Source: Lysinibacillus_B sp036662795
Lineage (GTDB): Bacteria > Bacillota > Bacilli > Bacillales_A > Planococcaceae
Length of the DNA: 64,000 bases
Assembly (NCBI RefSeq): GCF_036662795.1
Contig: NZ_JBAFWZ010000008.1
Location: 86,601 to 150,600, forward strand
Reading direction: 5' to 3'
The position numbers were made by a program, and so were the translations under genes. The notes below the pieces were generated by a model that saw only the letters and a program-made list of their open reading frames with translations, had not been told where the DNA came from and made no database searches. Positions 44,059 to 53,520 of this stretch are shown here, in pieces (the first letter of the stretch is position 1; each line of letters opens with the position of its first letter).

Positions 44059-44838
44059 TTATTTCATTTTAATTTCGGCTAAAGCTGCTAAAAACTTATC
44101 ATTTAGTACTTTTATATAAGTTCCCTTCATCCCTAGTGAACGAGATTCTATTACACCTGCAGATTCAAGTTTACGTAATGCGTTTACGATTACTGAACGA
44201 GTAATTCCTACACGATCCGCAATTTTCGAAGCAACTAATAAACCTTCATGACCATCTAGCTCTTCAAAAATATGCTCAATTGCTTCAAGCTCTGAATAAG
44301 ATAAAGAATTAATCGCCATTTGTACTACAGCTTTCGAACGAGCTTCTTCTTCAATCTCTTCTGATTTCTCACGTAAAATTTCCATACCTACAACCGTTGC
44401 ACCATACTCAGCTAAAATAAGATCATCATCTTCAAATTGCTTATTAATACGCGCTAAAATTAAAGTACCTAAACGCTCGCCACCACCGATAATTGGTACG
44501 ATTGTTGTTAAGCCTGATGCGAATAAATCTTTATTCTCAATAGGGAAAACAGTATAGTCGCTGTTGATGTCGATATTTGGAGAAGTTTCTGTAATGTTAA
44601 ATAATTTTTGTGTATATTCTTCCGGGAATTGGCGTTCCTCAAACATTTTTTTTATACGCTCGTTTTCGATTTGTTGGTGAATTGACAATCCTAATAGCTT
44701 CCCTTTACGACTTACAATAAAAACATTGATATCTATAATATCGCCTAGTGTATCGGCCATTTCTTTAAAATTTACAGGTTTACCCGCTGATGCCTGTAGC
44801 ATTGCGTTAATTTTTCTTGTTTTTGCTAATAAGTTCAT
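44059..44838 (-). CDS. codY: Global nutritional transcription regulator CodY
   Basis: CodY represses amino-acid, motility and competence genes when GTP and branched-chain amino acids are plentiful. It is 259 residues. The N-terminal GAF domain (about 1-155) binds isoleucine/valine. The C-terminal winged helix-turn-helix includes SKIADRVGITRSVIVNALRK and ESAGVIESRSLGMKGTYIKV. The start at 44838 follows AGGAGG. The xerC-hslV-hslU-codY order is that of B. subtilis. A 20-base palindrome sits just before the ribosome site. Confidence 0.98.
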   Translation of the reverse strand: MNLLAKTRKINAMLQASAGKPVNFKEMADTLGDIIDINVFIVSRKGKLLGLSIHQQIENERIKKMFEERQFPEEYTQKLFNITETSPNIDINSDYTVFPIENKDLFASGLTTIVPIIGGGERLGTLILARINKQFEDDDLILAEYGATVVGMEILREKSEEIEEEARSKAVVQMAINSLSYSELEAIEHIFEELDGHEGLLVASKIADRVGITRSVIVNALRKLESAGVIESRSLGMKGTYIKVLNDKFLAALAEIKMK

Positions 44839-44856
44839 TTTAATATTTCCTCCTAC

Positions 44857-44876
44857 AGTAAATTATTTAATTTACT
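44857..44876. promoter_or_regulatory. Perfect palindrome in the codY leader
   Basis: Nine-base arms AGTAAATTA and TAATTTACT surround two bases. It ends only one or two bases before the codY ribosome site (GGAGG). It could be an operator or a hairpin that limits ribosome access. It does not match the CodY consensus well. Confidence 0.5.
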
Positions 44877-44923
44877 TAATATTCTAAAGGTTTTTACATT
44901 TGATTTAAACAATTTACCCTTCA

Positions 44924-46312
44924 CTATAAGATAAATTGTGACAAATCTTTATTTTTAACAATATCTCCGAGTTTTTTATCGACATATCCCTCAGTTACTT
45001 CAATATGAGCTGGCGCAATTTCTGAAGCCTCAAACGACAACTCCTCTAAAAGACGTTCTAAAATCGTATGCAGTCTTCTTGCACCAATATTATCTGTTTC
45101 TTGATTTACTTCTGTTGCAATTTCAGCAATTCTTTCAATCGCATCTTGTGTAAAGTTAATCGTAACGCCTTCTGTTTCAAGCAATGCTTTGTATTGTAAT
45201 ATCAACGATTGATCAGGCTCTTTTAATATACGTACAAAGTCTTCCTTCGTCAGCTTCTCCAGCTCCACTCGAATCGGGAAGCGTCCCTGTAATTCTGGAA
45301 TTAAATCACTTGGCTTCGAAATATGAAAAGCACCCGCAGCGATAAATAGCATATAATCCGTCTTTACTGGACCATGTTTTGTTGTTACTGTAGAGCCTTC
45401 AACAATTGGTAAAATATCTCGCTGTACGCCTTCTCGCGAAACTTCTGCAGAGGACGAGCCTTTACTTGCAATTTTATCGATTTCGTCAATAAAAATAATT
45501 CCAGCTTGCTCAGCTCTAGATATAGCTTCTTGAGCTAGCTCATCTGAGTCAATCAGTTTATTTGCTTCTTCCGACGTTAAAATTCGCCTTGCATCTTTCA
45601 CTTGTAATTTACGTTTTTTTGTTTTTTGGGGCATCAAGTTTGCTAGCATATCCTGCATTCCACTTGCTCCCATGTCCATACCTGGCATCGCGTCCATTAA
45701 GGATGGCGCCCTTTCAGTCACTTCTATCGTAACCCACTGCGCTTCTAATTTACCTGCTTTTAAATCCTCTGCAATTTGCGCTCGTCTCGAACGAATCTCA
45801 GCTTCTTCCGCTGGTGATTCCTGTTCAGTTGTTTGCCCCTGCTGACCAAACAACATACCAAATGGGTTTTGAGGCATTTTCGCTTTAAATTTAGATGGCA
45901 CTAGCAATTTTACGAGAGCTTCATTTGCTAACGATTCAGCTTGCTGTTGTACTGCTTCCATCATCTCTTCTTTTACTAATCGGCGAGAAGCTTCGACTAG
46001 ATCACGGACCATCGATTCTACATCACGACCTACATATCCGACTTCAGTAAATTTTGTTGCCTCTACTTTAATAAAAGGCGCATTGGTTAATTTAGCGATA
46101 CGACGGGCAATTTCTGTTTTTCCTACACCAGTCGGTCCAATCATCAGAATATTTTTCGGTATTATTTCTGCTTTCATATCTTCACTTAATAACGAACGAC
46201 GATAGCGATTGCGTAATGCGATAGCCACCGAACGCTTTGCTTCTGCTTGCCCTACAATATGACGATTTAGATGCTCCGTTATTTGTCTTGGCGTTAAGTT
46301 TCCTTCACTCAT
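44924..46312 (-). CDS. hslU: HslU/ClpY ATPase unfoldase
   Basis: HslU unfolds substrates for the HslV peptidase. It is 462 residues. Walker A GPTGVGKTEIARRIAKL is near residues 54-70, followed by the pore-loop region EVGYVGRDVESMVRDL. The Glu/Gln-rich I-domain (about 110-240) follows, then Walker B IIFIDEIDKIA. The C-terminal sensor 2 is NIGARRLHTILERLLEE, and the C terminus DLSQFIL activates HslV. The start overlaps the hslV stop by one base. Confidence 0.97.
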   Translation of the reverse strand: MSEGNLTPRQITEHLNRHIVGQAEAKRSVAIALRNRYRRSLLSEDMKAEIIPKNILMIGPTGVGKTEIARRIAKLTNAPFIKVEATKFTEVGYVGRDVESMVRDLVEASRRLVKEEMMEAVQQQAESLANEALVKLLVPSKFKAKMPQNPFGMLFGQQGQTTEQESPAEEAEIRSRRAQIAEDLKAGKLEAQWVTIEVTERAPSLMDAMPGMDMGASGMQDMLANLMPQKTKKRKLQVKDARRILTSEEANKLIDSDELAQEAISRAEQAGIIFIDEIDKIASKGSSSAEVSREGVQRDILPIVEGSTVTTKHGPVKTDYMLFIAAGAFHISKPSDLIPELQGRFPIRVELEKLTKEDFVRILKEPDQSLILQYKALLETEGVTINFTQDAIERIAEIATEVNQETDNIGARRLHTILERLLEELSFEASEIAPAHIEVTEGYVDKKLGDIVKNKDLSQFIL

Positions 46313-46854
46313 TATAGCGCCTCCACGATAATGTTATGGTTTGTAAATACACAAATATCCGCTGCTGTTTTTAGAGCAGCTTCAGCGATTTCCTTTGCTG
46401 TCAAATGATCTCCCGCATGCATTTTCAATGCTCTCCCTGCTGATAAAGCATAATTCCCACCTGAGCCAATTGCTAAAATACCATCATCAGGTTCTATCAC
46501 TTCTCCAGTACCTGATACTAGCAATAATGTGGTTTGGTCCATAACAAGGAGCATCGCCTCAAGCTGCCGTAGCATTTTATCGCCTCTCCATTGCTTCGCT
46601 ACTTCAACAGCAGCACGTTGCAAATTCCCATTGAATTCGTTTAGCTTCGATTCAAACATTTCAAATAACGTAAAAGCATCAGCTACTGAGCCAGCAAAAC
46701 CTGCTAACACCTTCCCATTAAACAGACGTCTGACCTTTCTTGCCGTATGCTTCATGACCACTGCATTGCCTAATGTGACCTGTCCATCACCAGCCATAGC
46801 ACATCCACCCTTATGATGAATAGCAAAAATCGTTGTTGCATGTATTTGTCCCAT
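46312..46854 (-). CDS. hslV: HslV/ClpQ protease subunit
   Basis: HslV is the 180-residue proteasome-like peptidase of the HslUV complex, with MAGDGQVTLG, VLAGFAGSVADAFTLFE and AIGSGGNYALSAGRAL. The N terminus reads MGQIHATTIFA. The B. subtilis homologue CodW starts MSSFHATTIF and is reported to use an N-terminal Ser; that Ser is Gly here. The catalytic residue is then more likely the Thr of TTIF, exposed by removing six residues as in other HslV proteins. That is an inference. Confidence 0.96.
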   Translation of the reverse strand: MGQIHATTIFAIHHKGGCAMAGDGQVTLGNAVVMKHTARKVRRLFNGKVLAGFAGSVADAFTLFEMFESKLNEFNGNLQRAAVEVAKQWRGDKMLRQLEAMLLVMDQTTLLLVSGTGEVIEPDDGILAIGSGGNYALSAGRALKMHAGDHLTAKEIAEAALKTAADICVFTNHNIIVEAL

Positions 46855-46869
46855 ATACTTCCTCCTAAC

Positions 46870-47769
46870 TTAAGCTCTCGGATGAGCATTCATATATGTG
46901 TTACGGAGATGTTCCTTCGTTACATGTGTATACACTTGAGTTGACGCCAAATGCGCATGACCTAAGAGCTCCTGTACAGTACGTAAATCCGCGCCATTAT
47001 TTAATAAATGTGTTGCAAACGTATGCCTAAGCATATGCGGATATATTTTCGAATGTAGTGTAGCCTTATTAATCATTTCACTTAATATATGACGCACACC
47101 ACGTGCTGTAAGTTCGCCACCTCGCATATTAACAAATAGACGTTGATGGTCTTTCTCTTTCATCAGTTTCGGCCGTGCTTCATTAATATATTTCGTGAGC
47201 GCTTGATGTGCGTATTGTCCAAAAGGAATTATTCTTTCTTTTCTTCCCTTTCCCATTACACGAATAATTGAATAATAAAAATCAATATCCTGTAATTCAA
47301 TGGACGTACATTCACTTACACGCATTCCCGTTGCGTATAGTAACTCTAGTATCGCCAAATTACGAACTGATTTTGTATCTTCACCTACATTTACTTCAAA
47401 GAGCTGCTTAAGCTCCTCCTCATAAAAAAAGTTTGGAAGTCTTTCCTCTTTTTTCGGGTGATAAAGCGAACGAAAAGGTGCGTCATCCAAATCAAATTCC
47501 TTATTTAAAAAGCGAAAAAACGATCGAATTGATGATATTTTTCTCGAGATGGAGGTTCTGGCCATCCCTTCATCATAAAGCATAGTAACATACAGCCTTG
47601 CATGAATATATTCTACTTCATGTAAGCTAACGACACCTTCATTATTTAGGAATATTAAAAACTGATTAATATCTGCCTTATACTCACGTACAGTATGTAG
47701 CGAAAAATTTTTTTCTAATTGTACGTAACGGATAAAGTGTTCTAGGGCTTCCTTTGGACTAGCATTCAT
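46870..47769 (-). CDS. xerC: Site-specific tyrosine recombinase XerC (CodV)
   Basis: XerC with XerD resolves chromosome dimers at dif. It is 299 residues from the ATG at 47769, which has GGAGG nine bases upstream; the in-frame ATG at 47775 is too close to that site. The N-terminal SAM-like DNA-binding domain starts ALEHFIRYVQLEKNFS. The catalytic domain has Arg in ATGMRVSE, Lys in GKGRKERIIPFG, HMLRHTFATHLL, LGHAHLASTQ and Tyr in VYTHV. The codV-hslVU-codY order confirms it is the housekeeping gene, not a phage integrase. Confidence 0.97.
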   Translation of the reverse strand: MNASPKEALEHFIRYVQLEKNFSLHTVREYKADINQFLIFLNNEGVVSLHEVEYIHARLYVTMLYDEGMARTSISRKISSIRSFFRFLNKEFDLDDAPFRSLYHPKKEERLPNFFYEEELKQLFEVNVGEDTKSVRNLAILELLYATGMRVSECTSIELQDIDFYYSIIRVMGKGRKERIIPFGQYAHQALTKYINEARPKLMKEKDHQRLFVNMRGGELTARGVRHILSEMINKATLHSKIYPHMLRHTFATHLLNNGADLRTVQELLGHAHLASTQVYTHVTKEHLRNTYMNAHPRA

Positions 47770-48044
47770 AAGCATCTACCTCCAAAACATTATGTTGTCT
47801 TATGGTTTTGGTAGCACAAGAAGAGCTATACTTTACGAATCGTTTGTTATTAATTCGAAGTTTAAAAAACATACATACTGACACTATACCTATATAGGAA
47901 ATATAGCAAGCAAAATATGAGGAAATACTAAAAATTTTACCCTTCCGTTCACAAATATAACTATATAAATCCAATTACCACCAAAATTCAAATATAATAA
48001 TAAAAGCCTCTAAAAGTATATCAACTTTTAGAGGCCTTTCGCAA
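47770..48044 (-). other. Intergenic region trmFO-xerC (275 bases)
   Basis: No gene is supported. It is very AT-rich. It contains the trmFO terminator (48005-48036) and an inverted repeat CCAAAAC/GTTTTGG (47782-47811) whose second arm on the minus strand abuts the xerC ribosome site. The long leader means xerC probably has its own promoter; several A/T-rich near-matches exist but none is clear. Confidence 0.6.
48005..48036 (-). terminator. Terminator after trmFO
   Basis: Minus-strand arms GGCCTCTAAAAGT and ACTTTTAGAGGCT pair almost perfectly over 12 bases around a short loop, followed by TTTTA. It begins about 9 bases after the trmFO stop. Confidence 0.92.
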
Positions 48045-49358
48045 TTAAATTGTTTGTGAATTCATAAAATTTCGAATTGTTTCTAAAGCACGATTTGCAT
48101 GTCGTTCTGCACGCTCTGCCTTTGATTTAATTCGTTCACCTAGATCCGGGAATAGACCGAAGTTAACATTCATCGGTTGGAAATTTTTCGACTCTGCTTC
48201 TGTAATATATCGCGCCATACTTCCTAATGCCGTTTCTACAGGGAAGTATAATAGCTCTTCACCCTTTGCTAATCGAGCAGCATTAATCCCCGCAATTAAC
48301 CCACTACCAGCTGACTCTACATAGCCTTCTACACCTGTCATCTGACCAGCGAAGAAAATAGTTGGGTTTGAACGTAATTGATACGTCTTATTTAATACTT
48401 TCGGAGAATTAATAAATGTGTTGCGGTGCATTACACCATAACGGACAATTTCGACATTTTCAAGACCAGGGATTAACTGTAAAACCTCTTTTTGTGGCCC
48501 CCATTTCAAATGTGTTTGAAAGCCTACTATGTTATAAAGAGTACCTGCTGCATCGTCTTGACGAAGTTGTACAACTGCATAAGGACGTTTATCAGTTTTC
48601 GGATCTTCAAGACCAACTGGCTTCATCGGTCCAAATAGCATCGTTTTTTCCCCTCGCGCTGCCATGACTTCAATCGGCATACAGCCTTCAAAGTATATTT
48701 CTTTCTCAAATTCTTTTAAAGGCACAACTTCTGCTGTAAGAAGCGCTTCACGGAAACGATCGAACTCTTCTTTGTTCATCGGACAGTTTAAGTATGCCGC
48801 TTCCCCTTTGTCATATCGAGACTTTAAGTATACTTTGTCCATGTTTATACTATCTTTTTCGATAATTGGTGCCGCTGCATCATAGAAATATAAATACTCT
48901 TCACCAGTGAGTCCTTGTATTTTTTCAGCTAATGCTTTTGATGTTAGTGGACCCGTAGCAATAACTGTAATACCTTCTGGAATTTCTGTTACTTCTTCAT
49001 GAATAACTTCTACGAGTGGGTGATTTTTTACCGCTTCTGTTACATAACCTGCAAATTCATGACGGTCTACTGCTAGAGCACCACCTGCTGGTACAGAACA
49101 GTTATCTGCCGCCTTCATAATTACAGAATCCAGTAAGCGCATTTCCTCTTTGATTACGCCTACAGCATTCGTTAACGTGTTCGCACGAAGTGAATTTGAA
49201 CATACTAGCTCAGCAAATTTATCCGTATGGTGAGCTGGCGTTTGTTTTACCGGACGCATTTCGTACAATCGCACCTTCACACCGCGCTTAGCAATTTGCC
49301 AAGCTGCTTCACTTCCCGCCAAACCGGCACCAATTACATTTACTATTGTTTGTGTCAT
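48045..49358 (-). CDS. trmFO: Methylene-THF-dependent tRNA (uracil-54-C5) methyltransferase TrmFO
   Basis: TrmFO makes ribothymidine at position 54 of tRNA using methylenetetrahydrofolate and FADH2. It is 437 residues. The FAD-binding motif VIGAGLAGSEAAWQIAKRG opens the protein, followed by AELVCSNSLRAN, with the conserved Cys. The C-terminal half contains FFAGQMTGVEGYVESAGSGL. It was formerly named Gid. It follows topA by 12 bases, as in B. subtilis. Confidence 0.97.
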   Translation of the reverse strand: MTQTIVNVIGAGLAGSEAAWQIAKRGVKVRLYEMRPVKQTPAHHTDKFAELVCSNSLRANTLTNAVGVIKEEMRLLDSVIMKAADNCSVPAGGALAVDRHEFAGYVTEAVKNHPLVEVIHEEVTEIPEGITVIATGPLTSKALAEKIQGLTGEEYLYFYDAAAPIIEKDSINMDKVYLKSRYDKGEAAYLNCPMNKEEFDRFREALLTAEVVPLKEFEKEIYFEGCMPIEVMAARGEKTMLFGPMKPVGLEDPKTDKRPYAVVQLRQDDAAGTLYNIVGFQTHLKWGPQKEVLQLIPGLENVEIVRYGVMHRNTFINSPKVLNKTYQLRSNPTIFFAGQMTGVEGYVESAGSGLIAGINAARLAKGEELLYFPVETALGSMARYITEAESKNFQPMNVNFGLFPDLGERIKSKAERAERHANRALETIRNFMNSQTI

Positions 49359-49370
49359 ATTACTACCTCT

Positions 49371-51455
49371 TTATTCTGAAGGTGTTTCCTCATAATCACA
49401 ATCACTATTTGTACATTGGATTTGAACACCTTTTTTCAATTTCTTCTCTACTAATAATGCACTACATTTCGGGCAAGGTCTAGAAATAGGCTTATCCCAA
49501 GAAACAAAATCACATTCTGGATATTGATTGCAGCCATAGAATAAACGCTTTGTTTTACTTTTACGTTCAACAATCTCGCCCGACTCACATGATGGACATT
49601 TCACATCAATAAGCTTCATAATCGCCTTAGTATTTCGACAATCTGGGAAATTGGAGCATGCCATAAATTTCCCGTATCGTCCAAGTTTATAAACCATAGG
49701 TGCGCCACATTTTTCACAATCTTCACCAGCTGGCTCATCCTTAATTTCAATTTTTTCCATTACTTCATCTGCGTGTTTTACGCGTGGCTCAAAATCTTTA
49801 TAAAACGCATCGATGACTTGTACCCACTTTGTAATTCCCTCTTCAATACCATCCAAATCTTGTTCCATCTTCGCCGTAAATTCAATATTTATAATTTCAG
49901 GGAAGAACTCTAGCGTTGCTTGATGAACGATTTCCCCTAGCTCAGTAGGTACAAATCGTTTTGCATCGAGCTGGACATAGCCACGCTTTTGAATCGTATC
50001 TAATGTAGGTGCATAGGTGGATGGTCGACCAATACCTAGTTCCTCTAACGCTTTCACTAAACGTGCCTCAGAATAGCGTGGAGGTGGTTGTGTAAAGTGC
50101 TGTTTCGGCTCAATGTTTATTGATTTTACTGTATCGCCAACAGACATTTCTGGAAGTAGTTTAGTCGTTTCCTCCTTTTGGTCATCTGTTCCTTCGATAT
50201 ACAGTTTCATAAAACCAGGGAATTTAACCTGTGACCCGTTAGCACGGAATTGAACACCTTCATTCACTAAATCCACAGTCACAGTATCTAGTACAGCTGG
50301 CGCCATTTGGCTAGCGATAAAACGATCCCATATTAGGCGGTATAAACGTAGCTGATCCCGACTTAGCACAGCCTTTAATTCTTCAGGTGTACGCATTGCG
50401 CTTGTAGGACGAATTGCTTCATGGGCATCCTGTGCATTGGCTGCTTTCTTCACTTGCTTTACTTCATTAACAAGATACTCTTTTCCGTATTTCCCCTCGA
50501 TATAGCTTAACACTTCCGTTTTTGCTGTATCAGAAATACGTGTTGAATCCGTACGCATATACGTAATTAACCCGACTGTGCCTTCTTTTTTCCCGATATC
50601 GATACCTTCATACAGCTGTTGAGCAAGCATCATCGTTTTTTTCGCACGGAAATTAAGCTTACGAGCCGCCTCTTGCTGTAATGAAGAAGTAGTAAAGGCC
50701 GGTGCTGCATTTCGCTTACGTTCTTTCTTTACAACATTCGCTACCTGAAACGAATCACCTTTTATTTGCTTTAAGATTGCCTTCACTTGTTCTTCATTTG
50801 TCAGCTTAATCTTTTCCTCACCCGTTCCATAAAAAAGGGAGTCAAATTGCTTTTTCCCTTTTTCAAAAACACCTTCGATGGACCAGTACTCTTCTGGTAT
50901 AAAGTTTTTAATTTCATTTTCACGGTCAATAATAAGGCGTAGCGCTACAGATTGAACTCGCCCAGCTGATAGGCCCTTTTTTACCTTTTTCCACAAAATA
51001 GGGCTAATATTGTAGCCTACAAGGCGGTCTAGAATACGACGAGCTTGTTGCGCATCTACTAAATCCATATTAATAGCTCGTGGAGATTTGAATGAATCTA
51101 AAATTGCGTCTTTCGTAATTTCATTAAACACAACTCGACAATCTGAATGAATATCAATATTTAGCGCATTTGCTAAATGCCAAGCAATGGCTTCTCCTTC
51201 GCGATCTGGATCGGCCGCGAGATAAATTTTCTTTGCTTTTTTTGCTGCCGACTTTAAATCCTGAAGCACAGGTCCTTTTCCGCGAATTGTAATATACTTA
51301 GGCTCATAATTATTTTCTGTATCGATCCCCATTTGACTACGTGGTAAATCACGTACATGCCCGATCGATGCTTTGACCTTATATTTTTTACCTAAGTAGC
51401 GTTCAATTGTTTTCGCCTTTGCAGGTGATTCTACTATTACTAAATAATCTGCCAT
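49371..51455 (-). CDS. topA: DNA topoisomerase I
   Basis: TopA relaxes negative supercoils. It is 694 residues, close to the usual 691. The Toprim domain opens LVIVESPAKAKTIERYLGKK. The active-site Tyr is in GLITYMRTDSTRIS near residue 300. The C terminus has three Cys4 zinc ribbons (CEKCGAP, CPSCESG and CPKCSALL with their partner pairs). The start at 51455 follows GGGGG. It is the second step of dprA-topA-trmFO. A possible promoter TTGCAA-17-TACATT lies in the 135-base gap upstream, but is weak. Confidence 0.98.
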   Translation of the reverse strand: MADYLVIVESPAKAKTIERYLGKKYKVKASIGHVRDLPRSQMGIDTENNYEPKYITIRGKGPVLQDLKSAAKKAKKIYLAADPDREGEAIAWHLANALNIDIHSDCRVVFNEITKDAILDSFKSPRAINMDLVDAQQARRILDRLVGYNISPILWKKVKKGLSAGRVQSVALRLIIDRENEIKNFIPEEYWSIEGVFEKGKKQFDSLFYGTGEEKIKLTNEEQVKAILKQIKGDSFQVANVVKKERKRNAAPAFTTSSLQQEAARKLNFRAKKTMMLAQQLYEGIDIGKKEGTVGLITYMRTDSTRISDTAKTEVLSYIEGKYGKEYLVNEVKQVKKAANAQDAHEAIRPTSAMRTPEELKAVLSRDQLRLYRLIWDRFIASQMAPAVLDTVTVDLVNEGVQFRANGSQVKFPGFMKLYIEGTDDQKEETTKLLPEMSVGDTVKSINIEPKQHFTQPPPRYSEARLVKALEELGIGRPSTYAPTLDTIQKRGYVQLDAKRFVPTELGEIVHQATLEFFPEIINIEFTAKMEQDLDGIEEGITKWVQVIDAFYKDFEPRVKHADEVMEKIEIKDEPAGEDCEKCGAPMVYKLGRYGKFMACSNFPDCRNTKAIMKLIDVKCPSCESGEIVERKSKTKRLFYGCNQYPECDFVSWDKPISRPCPKCSALLVEKKLKKGVQIQCTNSDCDYEETPSE

Positions 51456-51590
51456 TTTTTATCTTTCCCCCTTAGAGAGGTTAATCTTATATTTTTATGC
51501 AAGTACTGTAATTGTGCTTTATTCGCATAAATTTCAAAGCAATACCTGATGCAAAATGTATAACAGATTTAAACAGATTGCAACTTTTTT

Positions 51591-52487
51591 TCAATTTTTA
51601 ATTTGAAACATTTGCATTTCGTCGATGATTTGTTGTCCATTCCAAATTGGAATAGCCCCCTCTCGTAACAATTTATTTGTACCTGTAGACTCGTTAGATG
51701 TAATTGGTCCTGGTACAACAAATACATCCTTTCCATGCTCCAGTGCATGCTCTGTCGTTATTAGTGTCCCACTTTTAACGGCAGCCTCTGTTACGACTAA
51801 TGCATCACTTAAACCACTTATGATGCGATTACGCATTGGGAAATGCCATTTTTGAGGCCCTGTATGCGGTGGATATTCTGTTAGTAATAGTTGTTTCTTT
51901 GCCATATAACGAGCTAAGTCTTCGTTGCACTTAGGATATATATAATTAAATCCATGACCTAAAACAGCAATTGTTTTACCTCCATAGTGAATAGCCGCTC
52001 GATGCGCTAAACTATCTGCACCTTTTGCTAATCCGCTAACAATTACATATTGATTTTCAGTAAGTGGAGGAATAATCTCGTGCAATGCCTGCGAAGAATA
52101 GACCGTGGCCTTTCTCGAACCAATGCAAGCTATTTTTTTATCATAGTGTAATAAAGAAATATCCCCTTTCGCATATAATACTGCCGGTGGATCAACTAAT
52201 TGCAATAATTTTTCTGGGTAATTTTTACTATTGAAAGGAATCGCAAGGATATTACATTTATCATATTCTTGCTCGATATTTCGGTTTAATGCTTGCATAT
52301 AATTCTCTCGTACTGAAAACGCTTTCTTTTCATCGATATTCAGCAACTGCGCTAAATATGAAACAGGAGTTGTTTCAAGCTGCTCAAATGTGTCGATATT
52401 TTGTAATAATTGTCGAAGTTTGTTTAATGTTAGTGGATACACATGATGAAGTGTAAGTAAGCTTTTTAAAAAAATGTTATTTGTCAT
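51591..52487 (-). CDS. dprA: DNA processing protein DprA (natural transformation)
   Basis: DprA loads RecA on incoming single-stranded DNA. It is 298 residues. The extended Rossmann fold shows IGSRKATVYSSQAL, VSGLAKGADSLAHRAA and GKTIAVLGHGFNYIYP, then the typical ITTEHALEHGKDVFVVPGP. An N-terminal SAM-like region precedes it. The start at 52487 follows AAGGAG. The sucCD terminator lies upstream, so dprA-topA-trmFO may be a separate unit. Confidence 0.96.
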   Translation of the reverse strand: MTNNIFLKSLLTLHHVYPLTLNKLRQLLQNIDTFEQLETTPVSYLAQLLNIDEKKAFSVRENYMQALNRNIEQEYDKCNILAIPFNSKNYPEKLLQLVDPPAVLYAKGDISLLHYDKKIACIGSRKATVYSSQALHEIIPPLTENQYVIVSGLAKGADSLAHRAAIHYGGKTIAVLGHGFNYIYPKCNEDLARYMAKKQLLLTEYPPHTGPQKWHFPMRNRIISGLSDALVVTEAAVKSGTLITTEHALEHGKDVFVVPGPITSNESTGTNKLLREGAIPIWNGQQIIDEMQMFQIKN

Positions 52488-52563
52488 TTTATCACTCCTT
52501 ATTATAATAGAAGAAATTTATTAAGATGAATTTCATCTGAAGCTAAATAAAATGACCGCACAA

Positions 52564-52595
52564 TAAAAGATGTAGCGTAAGATTACGCTACATCT
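52564..52595 (-). terminator. Terminator after sucD
   Basis: Thirteen-base arms AGATGTAGCGTAA and TTACGCTACATCT pair perfectly around two bases and on the minus strand are followed by TTTATT. It lies directly after sucD and closes the sucCD unit. Confidence 0.92.
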
Positions 52596-52600
52596 CCATT

Positions 52601-53503
52601 TTAATGTGTCTTACATTTTTCGTATAGACCTTTTTCTTTAATTACTTTTATTAATGTCTCGCCAATCACCGAAGGAGTTGGTGCCACTTCAATACCCGCA
52701 GCGTTCATTGCTTTAATTTTTTCAGTAGCCGTCCCTTTACCACCAGATATGATGGCGCCTGCATGTCCCATACGTTTTCCTGGAGGAGCTGTTTGACCAC
52801 CAATAAAGCCAACTACAGGTTTTGTCATATTCTCTTGTATCCATTCAGCAGCTTCTTCTTCCGCTGTACCACCGATTTCTCCAATCATCACTACTGCATA
52901 AGTGTCCGGGTCCTCGTTAAACGCTTCTAGTACATCAATGAAGTTTGTTCCATTCACAGGATCTCCACCAATACCTACTGCAGTTGTTTGACCGATTCCA
53001 GCTTGAGATAATTGATGTACTGCCTCATACGTTAAAGTACCTGATCGTGAAACAACTCCGACATGACCTTTCGTATGGATATAGCCTGGCATAATACCAA
53101 TTTTACATTCATCAGCAGTAATGACACCTGGACAGTTAGGACCGACTAATCGAGTCTGTTTCCCTTCCATATAGCGTTTCACTTTTACCATATCAAGAAC
53201 TGGAATATGTTCCGTAATACAAATTGTTAAGTCTAATTCTGCATCCACAGCTTCCATAATTGCGTCAGCTGCAAATGGAGCCGGTACGTAAATGACGGAT
53301 ACATTAGCACCAGTTGCATCCACTGCTTCTTGTACAGTATTGAATACTGGTACACCTTCTATTTCAAGACCGCCTTTACCTGGTGTTACACCTGCCACAA
53401 TTTTCGTACCATATTCAAGCATTTGCTTTGTATGGAAAAGTGCCGTTTCACCTGTAATCCCTTGAACGATTACTTTTGTGTCTTTGTTAATATAAACACC
53501 CAT
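52601..53503 (-). CDS. sucD: Succinyl-CoA synthetase (ADP-forming) alpha subunit
   Basis: SucD carries the CoA site and the phospho-His of the TCA-cycle enzyme that interconverts succinyl-CoA and succinate with ATP formation. It is 300 residues. QGITGETALFHTKQMLEYG is at the N terminus, SRSGTLTYEAVHQLSQAGIG in the middle, and the active His in RMGHAGAIISGGKGTA near 245. It lies 17 bases after sucC. Confidence 0.98.
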   Translation of the reverse strand: MGVYINKDTKVIVQGITGETALFHTKQMLEYGTKIVAGVTPGKGGLEIEGVPVFNTVQEAVDATGANVSVIYVPAPFAADAIMEAVDAELDLTICITEHIPVLDMVKVKRYMEGKQTRLVGPNCPGVITADECKIGIMPGYIHTKGHVGVVSRSGTLTYEAVHQLSQAGIGQTTAVGIGGDPVNGTNFIDVLEAFNEDPDTYAVVMIGEIGGTAEEEAAEWIQENMTKPVVGFIGGQTAPPGKRMGHAGAIISGGKGTATEKIKAMNAAGIEVAPTPSVIGETLIKVIKEKGLYEKCKTH

Positions 53504-53520
53504 GATTCTCCCTGCCTTCC

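Noticed and set aside
46870..47769. Tyrosine recombinase as a sign of a mobile element
   Set aside because: The gene order xerC-hslV-hslU-codY is the housekeeping order, and no integrase partner, att repeat or cargo genes are nearby.
47759..47974. 71-codon minus-strand frame in the trmFO-xerC gap
   Set aside because: It is AT-rich, has no good ribosome site, overlaps the xerC start and shows no protein-like pattern beyond chance.
52488..52563. TATAAT directly before the dprA ribosome site
   Set aside because: The transcript start would fall inside or after the ribosome site and the -35 is poor (TTCATC). The nearby palindrome AGATGAATTTCATCT is short and AT-rich.
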